DNA of 64,000 nt from Diabrotica undecimpunctata. Lineage: Eukaryota; Arthropoda; Insecta; Coleoptera; Chrysomelidae. Shown here in pieces: positions 31,703-43,300 of the stretch. The stretch's first letter is position 1. The number at the start of each line of letters is the position of its first letter. The notes beneath the pieces were generated by a model, which saw nothing but the letters and a program-made list of their open reading frames with translations, searched no databases and was not told the origin of the DNA. The translations under genes were made by a program, and so were the position numbers. Where the stretch lies: positions 90,056,316 to 90,120,315 of the forward strand of contig NC_092804.1 of the NCBI RefSeq assembly GCF_040954645.1, read 5' to 3'.

Positions 31703-33517
31703 TTAACGCATAAAATCATTTCCCAAAATGAAACTGTAAGGGACAGAAGGTACAACAAAAAATTTCACCATATGACAAACACCATCAGCCTCTACTGGAA
31801 GATCAATGGTACCAACAACTGATTTATTGGAACCATCTGCTAAGCGGACATGCTTAGTAGATGTGGGATTATATTTAATTTCTTGGGAATTTAAAAATTC
31901 AACTCCAGCGGCACCTACAACGGATGTAGAGCAACCAATGTCTAAAAGAACTACAAAGTTTCTAGAGAAAATGGAAATACTAACATGAGGACGACTATCA
32001 AAATCTTTCTTTTCAAAAATTGGGTTTAATGATGGCCTGTAAGGTCTATTGGTCTTAGACCTATTCGAAATACAACACTTAGGACAAGAAGATATGGTCA
32101 CACCTTTATAACCACAACGAGAACAAGATACTGGCTTGCTTCTACAGTCACGGAAAATATGACCTGGCCTATTACAATTAAAACAAATAATCTTTTTCGG
32201 ATATACCGACTTGCTTCTACAGTCACGGGAAATATGACCTGCTCTATTACAACTAAAACAAATAATCTTTTTCGGAATTCTGGGAGCTTGATAAAGGGGA
32301 CACTGCATTAATGGAGGTGGGGATGAAAAAGATTGCATCATTGGAGGTGGGGATGAAAAAGACTGATTTCTTATTTCAGTATTTTCTGGTGGACTGGGTC
32401 TATCATCTTCATACATATATTTGGGATTGGGTCTTCTTGAAGAATTATTTTCTCTGTCCTGTCTGTTAACTACTCCACTTTTATCTTGCTTGTTTTGATT
32501 ATTCACCACATGAACTTGTTCTTTGGGATTTTCTGAATCATCAATTGAAATACCTGCAAGACCTTTAGTAGTCTGCAACAAGGGCAGGACATTCTGCTCT
32601 AAACGTTTTATAGTCGCTACTAACATTTCTACTGAAGCAAAATCTTGTAGGGCTATCAGTGGAATGTAGTCCACTAAAATATTTTTCCTCATTTTTACCT
32701 TTTGGGCTTCACTAGGGTATGTTTCCAAACGTTTAAAAAGGTTTTCCATCACTGCTGAATAAATGGTTATGGATTCATTTCTTTTTTGCTTTCCATTTTT
32801 AATTTCATCTAAGAGATTATCATTATAATCTGGGTGCAAAAAAGCAGATTTGAGTAGGGCTACTAACTCATCCCAACTACTAATTTTATCTCTAACACTC
32901 CTATACCAAATAGCAGCATTACCTTCAAATAGTTCAATAGCTGAACGAAACAGGATGTCTTCGGAAATATTCCTAGACCTAGCAGAATCTCTAACTTTCT
33001 CTAAAAATGTGGGGAGAGCTTTACTTTCACCATTAAACTTAATATGTAAATCAGAAATAATGACAGGAGTTGAAACCTGTATTATTGGGGCTGGGACTGT
33101 ACAACTGGGAACTACAGGGACTGAAACTGGGCTACTAGTGGATGGTTTTACTAATTCAGCAGATATTTCCTCCTTTTCCAAAACATCCCTTTCCAAACAA
33201 AACTTTCCCTTTAACATCAACAAATCATCTTTACACTCATTAACAAACTTTTTTACATCTTCCTCAACATCATTCATAGGAAAATTCTCTAATCTGGTAT
33301 CTAAATGGGTAGACTTTGTCTCAAATCTAGCAAAATCAGCTTTATTTGATTCTACATTTATTGATTGAGCACTAATACATAAATCTTCCATAATCAACTT
33401 AATCTCACACAATTCTTTCTCAGGATCTACTACATTACTAACCAAATCGACTAAACTTGAAGACGAAGTGGCCTCCATGGCCAACAAAGCTCTCAACATC
33501 TTTCTCTTATCATCCAC
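31703..33517 (-). CDS. L element Gag-protease, open frame
   Basis: This is an uninterrupted 604-residue frame. It has an N-terminal acidic, probably helical region; a capsid-like core (LHIKFNGESKALPTFLEKV, AIWYRSVRDKISSWDELV, SITIYSAVMENLFKRL); a Pro/Ser-rich linker with FSSPPP repeats; two CCHC knuckles of near-identical sequence (CFSCNRAGHISRDC, CFNCNRPGHIFRDC); a third Cys cluster; and an aspartic protease fold ending in FILGNDFM. The protease active site reads DIG (residues 526-528) instead of DTG or DSG, which should impair it. Gag and protease share one frame here. The frame stayed open although the element lost RT, so it may be recent or have been mobilised by a related copy. Confidence 0.88.
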   Translation of the reverse strand: MDDKRKMLRALLAMEATSSSSLVDLVSNVVDPEKELCEIKLIMEDLCISAQSINVESNKADFARFETKSTHLDTRLENFPMNDVEEDVKKFVNECKDDLLMLKGKFCLERDVLEKEEISAELVKPSTSSPVSVPVVPSCTVPAPIIQVSTPVIISDLHIKFNGESKALPTFLEKVRDSARSRNISEDILFRSAIELFEGNAAIWYRSVRDKISSWDELVALLKSAFLHPDYNDNLLDEIKNGKQKRNESITIYSAVMENLFKRLETYPSEAQKVKMRKNILVDYIPLIALQDFASVEMLVATIKRLEQNVLPLLQTTKGLAGISIDDSENPKEQVHVVNNQNKQDKSGVVNRQDRENNSSRRPNPKYMYEDDRPSPPENTEIRNQSFSSPPPMMQSFSSPPPLMQCPLYQAPRIPKKIICFSCNRAGHISRDCRSKSVYPKKIICFNCNRPGHIFRDCRSKPVSCSRCGYKGVTISSCPKCCISNRSKTNRPYRPSLNPIFEKKDFDSRPHVSISIFSRNFVVLLDIGCSTSVVGAAGVEFLNSQEIKYNPTSTKHVRLADGSNKSVVGTIDLPVEADGVCHMVKFFVVPSVPYSFILGNDFMR

Positions 33518-33549
33518 TGTCTTATTTGGGACATTTTTACCTCTTATGA

Positions 33550-33557
33550 AAAGCTCA

Positions 33558-33562
<5 letters not shown>
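33550..33562 (+). repeat. Target site duplication of Jockey B, left copy
   Basis: AAAGCTCATAAGA, repeated exactly at 39089-39101. It lies just upstream of L gag on the minus strand. Confidence 0.93.
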
Positions 33563-33605
<43 letters not shown>

Positions 33606-33860
33606 GCTTAGACTTATCGTCATACAGCCAGACACAAAAGGACTAAGACAGTCATCATTATAATTATTTACCTAAATGCCCTATCAAAATAAAAGATTAT
33701 TACATCGATATTAGGAGAACAGGGACACACTCTTCTCGCCTAGGGACCTATCAAGGCATTATTTATATAAGACACAACAACACTAGGTCACGGAGAGGAG
33801 GAAGTTATACAAATGGTTTAAAACAAAGGTAACAAGATTAACTAAATAATTTTTAGAGAA

Positions 33861-36800
33861 TTATAATGATAATTTGCTGTCTTTTAAAAATTGAATTAAG
33901 GAGTTGTAAATATCTACAGAGCCAAGTGATAATAAATATAGTATATTCCAAGGAGCTGCTATTTTATATTTTAATAAATCATTTATAAGTTTGGATGAGT
34001 ACACTCTGTTTTTAGAACAACCAAAAAATATATGATCTAAATCACTTTCCTCTCCACAATGCTCACATTTGTCATCATCCAAAACCTTTATTTTAAATAA
34101 GTGCTTTGGATAACATGCGTGTCCGAAACGTATTCTAATAATGGAGGTTATGTGCCTCCTGGAAGCTCTAAAAGACTTGTACCAAGGAAATTTGGGAATA
34201 TCTGGCTGAATTATCGAGTATCTATTTTGGTTCACAAAAGAGTATTCCTTCCACTGGTAGCTCCACTCTCGAAGCAATGTTAACTTGCAAGAAACAATAC
34301 TGTCAGAAAGCGTTACTTTATGTAGAATACCAGTATCGGATAAAATGCTTTCTTTGGCTAATAGGTCGACATATTCATTATGTTCAAATCCTGCATGTGC
34401 TTTAATCCAGAGAAAATGTACATTGATTCCTTTAGTTAAAAGAGTTTGAATAATATGTTTAATTCTATAAATGTATGGGCAGTCTTGTAAGTTAGGTGGT
34501 CCACATTTACCAATGGATTTTAACACTGCTAAGGAGTCCGACAGAATTAGAATATGGGCAAACTCAACTTCAGCTACATATAATAAAGCTTCATATATTG
34601 CAATAGCCTCTGCTGTATAAATCGAAGTTTCCGGGTTCAGTTTGAATTTCTTTTCTATATGTTCCGATGGTATAAAAAAAGCGCATCCGGTTCCATCTGG
34701 AGATTTAGACGCATCTGTATATAGAGTTAGTGCCTCTTTGTATTTGCTTGTTAAAGATAGAACAATATTTTTATTTAAATATATATTTTCACTATAATTT
34801 GGTACAATAATATCTGTATGTAAAAAGAAAGAAGAGTAATTTTTGAATATATAGTTCGTTCTATCTATATTTTTTAAAAGTGCTATATTTTGATTATACG
34901 CTTCGCAAAGTAAGGGAGATTTCTTTTTTTGCCAATATTTATTTGTCAGGTCATGGCAATTCAAAGTGACTATCTTTTCGTATAGAGATGAGTTCAGTAA
35001 GTATACTTTCATTAAATATTTTTTGGACAAAAACCTTCGTCTTATATTTAAAGGAGGTTCTAAGGCTTCCAAATATAAAGCTTGTACTGGAGTGGATCTC
35101 ATGGCTCCTAAACATATTCGTAGGGCTGAGTTCTGTAAAACGTTGATTTTGTTTAGTAGTACATTACTTGCTGATCCATACAAAACACTTCCGTAATCCA
35201 AAATAGATCGTATGTAAGCTTTGTAAAATAATAAACTTACTTCAACATCCGATCCCCACCAAGTTTTATTAATTGATTTAAGAAAGTTTAATCCCTTATT
35301 GCATCTGTTCAACATGTCATCAATATGTAACTTCCAGGTCAATTTCTGGTCGAGTATCATTCCCAGATATTTAATTGTGTTTTTAAGGGAAAATTGGTGC
35401 CCACCTAAATTTATTGTACTAGCATTAGGAAAGTTATGTCTGGTAAATAAACAAACTTGTGATTTATTGCAGGATAATTCGAAACCATTTTCTATAAACC
35501 ATTTTTTATGGAATCCGTACACTTCATTCAGGTTTTCAATGGATTGCTGATATTTTTTGTGTTGTGTATACAAACAGAAATCGTCAGCATATTGTACAAT
35601 ATTAAATGCAATATTAGTAATAGTGATGTTGTGTAGATCTGCTGTGTAAATGTTAAACAAAATAGGACTCAAAACGGAGCCCTGAGGTAATCCTTTGTTA
35701 TTAAGTCTAGGTCCTATAAGAGTATGATTGTCTTTTAAATAAATTATCCTATTTGTGTACAAGTTCACGACGTTAGAAGCAAACTGCGCTGGAATATGAA
35801 AAAATTTAATCATTTTTTCTTGGAGAATTGTAAGAGATACCGAGTCGTAAGCACCTTCGATGTCTAAAAATAAAGCAGGTACATAACTGTTCCTGGAAAA
35901 ACTATTCTGAATGTCTACAACAAGTGTTGTTAAGGAATCTAAGGTTCCATAACCTTTCTTAAAGCCATGTTGGTTAGCGGGTAAGGGACTTTGATCCCTT
36001 AGCCACCAATCTAACCTAATTTTAATCATCCGTTCAAGAGTCTTCAATATACATGATAATAGTGATAGTAAGCTTCAGCTAATTTAGGGTTTTTTCCCGG
36101 TTTGGGAATAGGGGCAACTATAATACGCTTAAAATCGATTATGCCTTTACCCTCAATAATTATCTGGTTAAATATATTCAAAAGTAATTCTTTTGCGTTA
36201 TCTGGCAAATTTTGTATCATAGGATATTTGACTGCATCATATCCTGGTGAGGTACTGACGCGATTATCAAGGGCAAACTCTAATTCAGCTCTTGAAAAAG
36301 GTGTTAAGAGAAAATGATTCTGATCAGATGAGAGAGTTTCAGATGGTATTACATCTATCTGGTTATTTACGTAAGGTAGAGCTATTTTATCAAAAAAGTC
36401 GTCTACCCATGTGTTATTTAGAGGCAGTGAAAAGTTAACTTTTTTCCTGTTCATTTTCCTTGCTTGGTTCCAAATAAGACTAGATGAAGTTTGTTTATTT
36501 AATTTTGAACACCATTCAACCCAACTTTGTTTGGCCTTCAATTTCAGGAATTTTTTGACACGAGCATTCACTTCTTTGCATTTACAAAAATTTTCAAGAG
36601 AAGGATTTTTTTGTAGTTTACTAATGCTTTCTTTCTTTCCGAAACGGATTCATCACATTCCGAATCCCACCACGGAGCGGGAGTACGTATACATTTAAAT
36701 GATTTATATTGACAAATTGATTGTTTAGAAGCTTCATTAATACAGTCAATAAGGAAATTATATTTTTCTTGCGTGTCTGAGTAGGCGTGAGGGTTGTTAG

Positions 36801-37551
36801 TTAATAAGGTTTCAATAAACTGAGAGTATAATGACCAATTGGCTTTTTTAATGTTCCACTTACTGCTGGGATAAATGATATTCGCATCAGTTCCCAAGAT
36901 ATCGATTACAACCCTTATAACGAAGTGATTTGATCCCAAAGTATTAGTATCTACAGACCACGAAATTTTATCAAAGAGAGAAGGTGAGCAAAATGTGACA
37001 TCAATCATGGAATCTGTGTTTCCTGGTCTCGTTTGGCAAGTTGGTTGTCCATTATTCATTACCACATAATCTAGATTCTGAATTGTCTCCACAATTTGAT
37101 GGCCTGTTTTATCATTTTTAGATGAGCCCCACAGAGAATTATGTGCGTTCATATCTCCTCCAATGATACAAGGGTGTTTTAATTGAGAAAATAACTTATC
37201 CCAATCTTCAGTGTTAGTTTTAGCTTTCGGACACCTATATACAGAGAGTAAAGTTAAATGACTTTTGTTATAGTTGATTTTAATACCACAAGCAAGCAAT
37301 TCTTTATTATAATTTTTTTTAATTTTTATGTTTTCAAAGGGAATACCAGTTTTAATTAAAATAGCAACTCCGGAATAGCCGTCATCCCGATCTTCGCGAA
37401 TTACATTATAACCTCAACATCCCGTTTAAACCAGGTTTCACTTATTAAAGCTATATCAATATCTTCGGTTATTAAAAAGTTGAGAAGGCTGTTTTTGTTA
37501 GCAACAGCTGATCGAGCATTCCATTGTATTATTTTGAGTTTAGCTTTGAAA
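33861..37551 (-). pseudogene. Jockey B ORF2 (EN-RT-RNase H), frameshifted
   Basis: Endonuclease motifs: LKIIQWNARSAV (from about 37551), SETWF, a frameshift near 37415, DRDDGYSG, then GGDMNAHNSLWGS and SNHFVIRV. Breaks also lie near 36570 and 36080. The last and longest piece (36047-33861, 728 codons) is unbroken and carries motif A FLDIEGAYDSV, motif B GLPQGSVLSPILFN, motif C YADDFCLYT, RNase H LYTDASKSPDG, SIYTAEAIAI, LILSDSLAV and LWIKAHAGFEHNE, and the tail zinc cluster CEHCGEESDLDHIFFGC. The endonuclease and RT are similar to those of Jockey A but clearly a different family. Confidence 0.9.
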
Positions 37552-37564
37552 GTAATTAGATTAG

Positions 37565-38928
37565 TTATTTTTTAAAAATATTATCTAGAACATTATTAAT
37601 ACCTTTGGCTAACATATTAATATCAAGTGATTTTGCCTGTTCTAAACAATTAATATTTTGAATAAAATCTGAGAAAAGAATTACTAAAGAATCTACTAAT
37701 TTATTTTTTTCATTGTCTACAGTTGAAAAACTTTCCTTGTTTAAGGGTGGTAAAGGTTGAGATGGTCCAAATCTGAAAGGGATGTGAGGAGATGTAGGAT
37801 ATTCGGAAGTTGGAGATGATACTTTTCTTTTTTTATTTTCTCTATAATCAGTGCTTGATTTACTACAACTTGGTTGACTAATATTTTTGGTTTTCTGTAA
37901 ATGAGGCCTCAATAGGTTGGAATAAGCAGGTTTATTAACTTCAGATGTGTTAGTTAATTTTGGAAATTCTCTATCTGAATTTGACAATATTTCAAATCTG
38001 TTATTACAAATAAGACCAGAAAAAGAAGAATCGTTTAAATTTTTGGCCTCCAAATATGAAATTTTATGTTCAATCACGATATTTTTTATTTTTTTTTGAT
38101 GTTCGAAAAAAGGACAGTTTTTAGAGATTGATATATGCTTATCACTTTTACAGTGTATGCAATACATTTTTTTTTATCACATGTATGTGTATCAGTTTTA
38201 GTTTCTCCACATCGTATGCAGTATTCCTGTGTACCTTTACATTGTCTAGAAATGTGTCCAAATTTGAGGCATTTATAACATTGTGTAACTTTACCTAACA
38301 ATTTTTTAACTTGAAAATATACATAATTAATTACAACATAGTTTGGTAAACAATTGCCTTCAAATGTAATTATAACATTACGTCTAGGTACATATTCTGT
38401 ATTTCCATCCTTTTCTATTTTCCTGTGCATTCTTTTAATATCAATAATTTGTGAACTAGAGGTCATATATTTTTTCAAATATTCAATGTTATATTTGGTA
38501 TCGACATCACCTATCAGCCCTTTGATTTCTAAGAGGTGATTGGGAATATACGCCTTTAAATTATCGTCTTTTAAATGAATATTAGTGACTAATTTATTTG
38601 CATCCAAAATAGATTTGAGGATTACTTTAACACGGTTTCTTCCTATACTTTTAATTTCCTTAATATTGTTGATCTTTAATTTTTGATGTAAAATATCACC
38701 CACAACCATAGGGTGCAATCGGCCTATATTCTGATCATTGGTCTTTTCAACATATACACAACAATTTTGAAAATCGTAATTACTAGAATTAATATTAAAA
38801 AGTTTTACTTCCCTTGTAGCAGGAGAAACGGTGGTATTAATTCCTGTATCCATATCTTGTTCACTAACACTAACAACTTCAGAAGTATTTAGTTCGCGCA
38901 TTGGCGTCTTATTAGTATTCTCCCCCAT
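37565..38928 (-). pseudogene. Jockey B ORF1, frameshifted
   Basis: The ATG at 38928 opens a gag-like protein with NCCVYVEKTND, KSIGRNRVKVIL and a first knuckle CYKCLKFGHISRQC, then CIRCGETKTDTHTC. A frameshift in a run of T (about 38168-38175, A on the coding strand) moves the frame to CIHCKSDKHISISKNC and a Ser/Pro-rich tail ending at 37565. Domain order equals that of Jockey A ORF1. The single break sits in a homopolymer, so it may be recent or a sequencing slip. Confidence 0.88.
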
Positions 38929-39053
38929 CAGGGGAGAATATTTTCACTTTTTTATCACTATTTTACTATAATATGTAAATATTTTTAAACACGACGAAAT
39001 TAAAATATTCTAATTGTCACAAAAACTGGGAGCTTAATGACTTTATCAATAAA

Positions 39054-39088
39054 CACGTCTACCCGATATCAATGTATCGCTTCGACTG
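39054..39088 (-). promoter_or_regulatory. Jockey B internal promoter (Inr + DPE)
   Basis: The element starts CAGTC; with its A (39087) as +1, AGACG lies at +28 to +32 (39060-39056) and is followed by TG, a very good match to the insect DPE. Position and spacing are identical to Jockey A although the sequence differs. Confidence 0.8.
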
Positions 39089-39101
39089 AAAGCTCATAAG
39101 A
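39089..39101 (+). repeat. Target site duplication of Jockey B, right copy
   Basis: AAAGCTCATAAGA, identical to 33550-33562. Confidence 0.93.
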
Positions 39102-40342
39102 TAACTCTCCTGATTTCAAATGATTAACCTGAGTAGACTTCATTTTTCACAAATTGAATGAAAGCAAACAAACAAAATAACTAAAATCAACCTCAACAAC
39201 TAGTAGAAAATATGATAATTTTAAGAAACAACCTTTTCCATTTATCACCTAGTAAGTCTCACTTGCACTCCCGCGTACTGAAATCCAAAACTCAATCAGT
39301 TTGCTGCAACTTCTGCTCTTGACTTAGTAATCAGTTGGTAAACAAAAATGAGGTCCTAACCTGTCTCCTAAAAGTTCACACTTCCACTAACAAGGACTAA
39401 AAAAAAAAATGGTTTCAAACAACATGGGACAACATGGACACTAACAAACAACATAAACCGTACATCCAGGGAAAGACAAAATACTAAGAATATTGAAAAC
39501 TTGACCTTTGAGTGAGCTACATTAAATAACACCAAAATAAACCAACTCTTGTTCTGAAAACTAAATGAGACTGCTTCTAGTCAAAACTAAACAGCATCTC
39601 TTGATCACAAATATTACAAGCCTGTGGTCACTCAGATACAAGAAAGGATACACAACAAATAAACAGTCTACTATTGAGACTAAACTTGGTCGAATCTTCT
39701 CTACGACTCACAATGACTACTCCTCGTACACAAACTTTAACTAACCTGTGGCATTTAATACACCGTCAAAGATGGTTAATTAGAAGACAAATTGCATAAC
39801 ATTACTACACAACTACACAGCTCAAACAAAAAAAGGTCACTTACAACAATACAGACATTTACTCAAAATGACAACAAACAAAATTACAAAAACCGATTTT
39901 TCTGTAAAATCTGTTTAATCAATTAAGAATAAATGCAACCAATAACTGATATTTGTTACTGTTATTAACTTTTAAAAATTCTTTTCAATATTAAAACATC
40001 ATCCAAAATAATATTTAAATAGTCAACTCAAATATTTGCTTTCATTTACCAAATACACAAAATACATATATAGATATACAGTACATTACATAAAAAGCAA
40101 TAATACATATGTTATACAACAAATACATATGTATAATACAAATACTCTACTGTTTGTGAGACACTTTGGGGCACTATTCAAAAGGAGGGGGTTTCATATA
40201 AATGGCAGAAAACTAGGGCAAAACTGAAAAACAGGGTTCGGGAACAGGGAATCAAATCTAAAAAATTGAGGAATATTTAAAGGCCCCACAGATTGGGCGA
40301 CAATTTTGTAACGAAGATACAAATGGAGCAAATCTAATACAT
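39102..40342 (-). other. L element 5' leader, non-coding
   Basis: It lies between the primer binding site and the Jockey B insertion. There are no supported ORFs. At 40283-40319 it contains a decayed second copy of the PBS and LTR terminus. The long leader probably carries packaging signals. Confidence 0.6.
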
Positions 40343-40360
40343 GCCCCACGTTGGGCGCCA
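40343..40360 (-). promoter_or_regulatory. Primer binding site, tRNA-Lys
   Basis: On the minus strand TGGCGCCCAACGTGGGGC follows the 5' LTR after a 4-base gap. It is complementary to the 3' end of insect tRNA-Lys(CTT) as I remember that sequence. It fixes the element's orientation as minus. Confidence 0.88.
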
Positions 40361-40364
40361 TTTT

Positions 40365-42021
40365 TGTAACGAAAATATTTTGCCTACCTCAGGGTACGAA
40401 CATAGGGGTAGAAATAGGGGACAAAAACGATGGGGGGAAGATAGGACAAGCAAAATAAACGCTACTAGTGCGTACGACACTCAGTTGGTTGTTGGAGAGC
40501 TGGGGTCGTGGATAAGTGAAATAACAAAGGGTTGAGATTGGGGTAGCTACACAAAAATGAAATAAAGGGGTCCTTACACAAATCTCCTGGACACTTGGCA
40601 AATAGGGACAACAAGAAAAAGAACTTCTAGCTATTTGAAAGGAAAGGACGCCGCTTCGAAGAATCCTAAACTTGCCGGATTTAGGAAAAATATCCCTAAA
40701 ATAAAAACACATAAAAGGGTTAGGAGATTATTCTAAAATAAAGCAAACAAAATAGTTCAGAGAAATGGAATAAACATTTATTTCTGTTTCAAACAAACAG
40801 TTATCAAACATATAAGTGGCATAAAAAATATAGTATATAAATAGTTGCCATATCAGAATAAAAAAAAACTTACATGTGTCCGTTTACAAACTTCGTTTAC
40901 AAAGGGGTTGGAGATACTACAAAACTTACAAATGTTATCGCACAGAGATTAACCTTTTTTTAAACAAACAAAACAAATGAATATCGAAAAGAACAAAGCT
41001 AGCTGTCATATGTTAACATTACATAAAAAAAACAATTAAAATGACAGCTGTTAAACCATAAAATTTACAATTTATTATTTATTACAAATCCTTTAAATTT
41101 TAATGAAAGCAATTATTGTTTTAGCAAAAAAATGTCTGTCTTTCCTTTAAAATTAAAATGTTAATTGTTACCTGATTTCACTGTTTAGCACTTAACTTTC
41201 AAAAAAAACTTGTTAACATCTATGGGACTGGAGCTGCAAAGGACATAACTCTCAACTTGAATAAAAATAAACCATTTCCATACGTAGGCAGGAACGATTG
41301 GAACAGAAACTTGATGGAGGAAATCAAGCTGTCGACGGGGACATTCTATATAAACATTTTCCAAATTTCATCAGTGCCGGTGTAATGCACAAATCTTATG
41401 GGTGATTGCTCTGATCTAAACTGCCACATTGCATAGAGTATCATCACCTTAACCGGTCTTAAGATATTACACAAAAAAAATTGAATCGACTCGCGATTCA
41501 AAATCTCTTCTGTCTGCTCTGCTTGGGGCTTAAATGTCGACTCCTCGATGCCTTACATTTTACAAATTTCAACGCAAAATAAATTTCCCTTTACGTCTCA
41601 CAGCTAGTTTTTGCCTACAAACTTAAAACAAACAATCTACCCTTTTTTGACCTCGTTCTTAGCAACGAACCGACAAAAAACTTCTCGAGTATTTACTTTT
41701 AAATTGGTTAACTGGAAATTTTTTACCTCACAATACATACAGAGAATAGGGGAATATTAATGTAAACAAAGACAAAAAAATATTCTCAGTTAATACGTCT
41801 TAGAAAAACCGTATACCTGACTTGCAATATTATATTAGGGGACTCGAAACAACTTTTAAATATTCCAGTTTATTGCGTTTTAACGACAAAAGACAAAAAC
41901 AGCTGAATACCAAAACTTGATATTTAGAATCTCAACTTAAAATGCCATAATATATTGATCGTTTTAAAATTCATTTGCAAACAGAAAAACGAAAATATTC
42001 CACCAAATTTAAAACGCTACA
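40365..42021 (-). repeat. L element 5' LTR (right copy)
   Basis: TGTAACGAAAAT...AAAACGCTACA, 1657 bp against 1653 bp for the other copy. The part from about 40780 to 42021 is nearly identical to 28440-29665; the first ~410 bp are markedly different. G1 pol resumes right after it (AATTCACACTGG). Confidence 0.93.
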
Positions 42022-42850
42022 AATTCACACTGGTCGACAACGCCGTTTATTACAACGCTGGACCAGACCACAGGACGCTGGTAGTACCTCCATCCCTCCG
42101 GACCGACGTGATGAAGGTCTATCACGACTCAGAACCACCAGCCAGAGGAACACGCAACCGCTACATCCTCTTGGCGACAGACTGCTTGAGCAACTGGGTG
42201 GAATATCGATGCGTCCAAACTACAAAAAGTCGGGACATCATCCAGTTCCTCCAGTAGGAAATCTGCGGCCGCTGGGGGAAACCTATCACGGACAACGCAG
42301 CCCAATTCCGGACGGATGCATGGGAGAGATTCCTGAGACGGCATAACATCAAAGCCGAATTTAGCCCTATCTTCCACCAGAGGGCCAACCCGGTTGAACG
42401 CCGAGCTCGGGAGCTCAAAAAGGGACTCCGCGCCCGATGCAAAACTGCAAATGACCCGAGATGGGAATCCTACCTGGCTGACATCATGTTCAGCCTAAGG
42501 ACCCGGAGGAACGAGGCCACCCAGGAAACACCCGCTGAACTTCTGCTAGGCTATCTTCCACGGCGCGCAGAAGAAACACAGCGGGTGGCAAACACCGCAG
42601 CCAGACGAGACGAAAGGGTTGCCAGAGCTGTTCAAAAGGCCAGATCAAGCCAGTTCAAGAGCAGGTCATGGTGAGGAACCACGTCCGAGGGAACTTCGAA
42701 CCGACATGGACGGGACCACACACGATCCTGAAGGTGCTAGGCGATCATACCTATGAGGTGCACCGCGACCGGGACGTGAATAGGACCATTCATGTGGATG
42801 ACATCCGCGCTGCTCCTCCACCTAGGGACGAACCTCCAGAGCAGGATTAA
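42022..42850 (+). pseudogene. G1 integrase, deleted and frameshifted
   Basis: It continues G1 pol after the L insertion (EF/TLVDNAVYY). The zinc-binding HHCC domain is mostly lost: VYHDSE joins directly to PPARGTRNRY, where the G2 copy has about 65 residues more. The core retains LLATDCLSNWVEY (first Asp), TDNAAQF (second Asp) and NPVERRARELK (Glu). A TAG at 42255-42257 and a small deletion lie between the first two. A frameshift near 42650 leads to the C-terminal QVMVRNHVRGNFEPTWTGPH and HTYEVHRDRD..IHVDDIR. No chromodomain. Non-functional. Confidence 0.85.
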
Positions 42851-43288
42851 GGTTTATGACGACACGTGTAGATATCAAGGTGAACTGAGCAACCTTATAT
42901 CTTCACGACGTCGTAAGATCTTCCTCAGGGTAAATTAAGTAGCCCTGACAGAACAGCTGAGGATAACGGGGCCCTGTTACGATACGTTCAGGCACCAGAG
43001 CGAATCGAGTAACTCTACGTGTTCTGAAACGTCGTATGGCCCTAGCCGGGTGAATTAGGTAGCCTGGTCGAAAAAATACCCGAACCAACTGGACCACCTG
43101 GACCACCTAGGCCACCTGGACCACTATAATTTTAAGTATGATATATCTTAAGTTTGAATTGTAGTTGTATTGTATCTTTTGTATTGTATTTGTATTTATA
43201 TTGTATTTTTTTACGTTAAGGACTTCTTACTGTATGTATTTTCGATTTTTTTATCAATAAATTTTCTTTTAGCACCGTTAGGTCTTTT
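42851..43288 (+). other. G1 3' untranslated region
   Basis: Between the integrase stop and the polypurine tract. It has four imperfect 9-bp repeats (GGACCACCT) at about 43090-43125 and two copies of an AATTA.GTAGCC motif. No gene. Confidence 0.6.
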
Positions 43289-43300
43289 AGAGGGGGGGGA
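43289..43300 (+). promoter_or_regulatory. G1 polypurine tract
   Basis: AGAGGGGGGGGA directly precedes the LTR start TGTCCTCCGG; it primes plus-strand DNA synthesis. Confidence 0.88.

Larger units (their letters stand above)
33563..39088 (-). mobile_element. Full-length Jockey-type LINE (Jockey B), decayed ORFs
   Basis: It is 5526 bp between 13-bp duplications (33550-33562 and 39089-39101). On the minus strand it begins CAGTCGAAGC at 39088, has a 160-bp 5' UTR, ORF1, ORF2, a 256-bp 3' UTR and a 42-nt poly(A) tail (33563-33604). Unlike Jockey A, the tail is poly(A), not CA. Both ORFs contain frameshifts. It is inserted in the 5' leader of L, between PBS and gag. Confidence 0.95.
28013..42021 (-). 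mobile_element. tRNA-Lys-primed Ty3/gypsy element L, RT-deleted, with Jockey B inside
   Basis: Both LTRs (28013-29665 and 40365-42021) are TGTA...TACA and the flanking 4-bp duplication is AATT (28009-28012 / 42022-42025). On the minus strand the order is 5' LTR, PBS, leader (with Jockey B), gag-protease (33517-31703), then integrase (31585-30337), polypurine tract and 3' LTR. Reverse transcriptase and RNase H are missing between protease and integrase. The total is 14.0 kb, or about 8.5 kb without Jockey B. Confidence 0.92.

Noticed and set aside
40036..40227. A short Tyr/Ile/Asn-rich ORF in the L leader
   Set aside because: Low-complexity AT-rich composition and no conserved motif; the stretch is best explained as untranslated leader.
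41955..42021. N-terminal extension of the G1 integrase frame
   Set aside because: These codons lie in the L element LTR; real G1 pol sequence starts at 42022.
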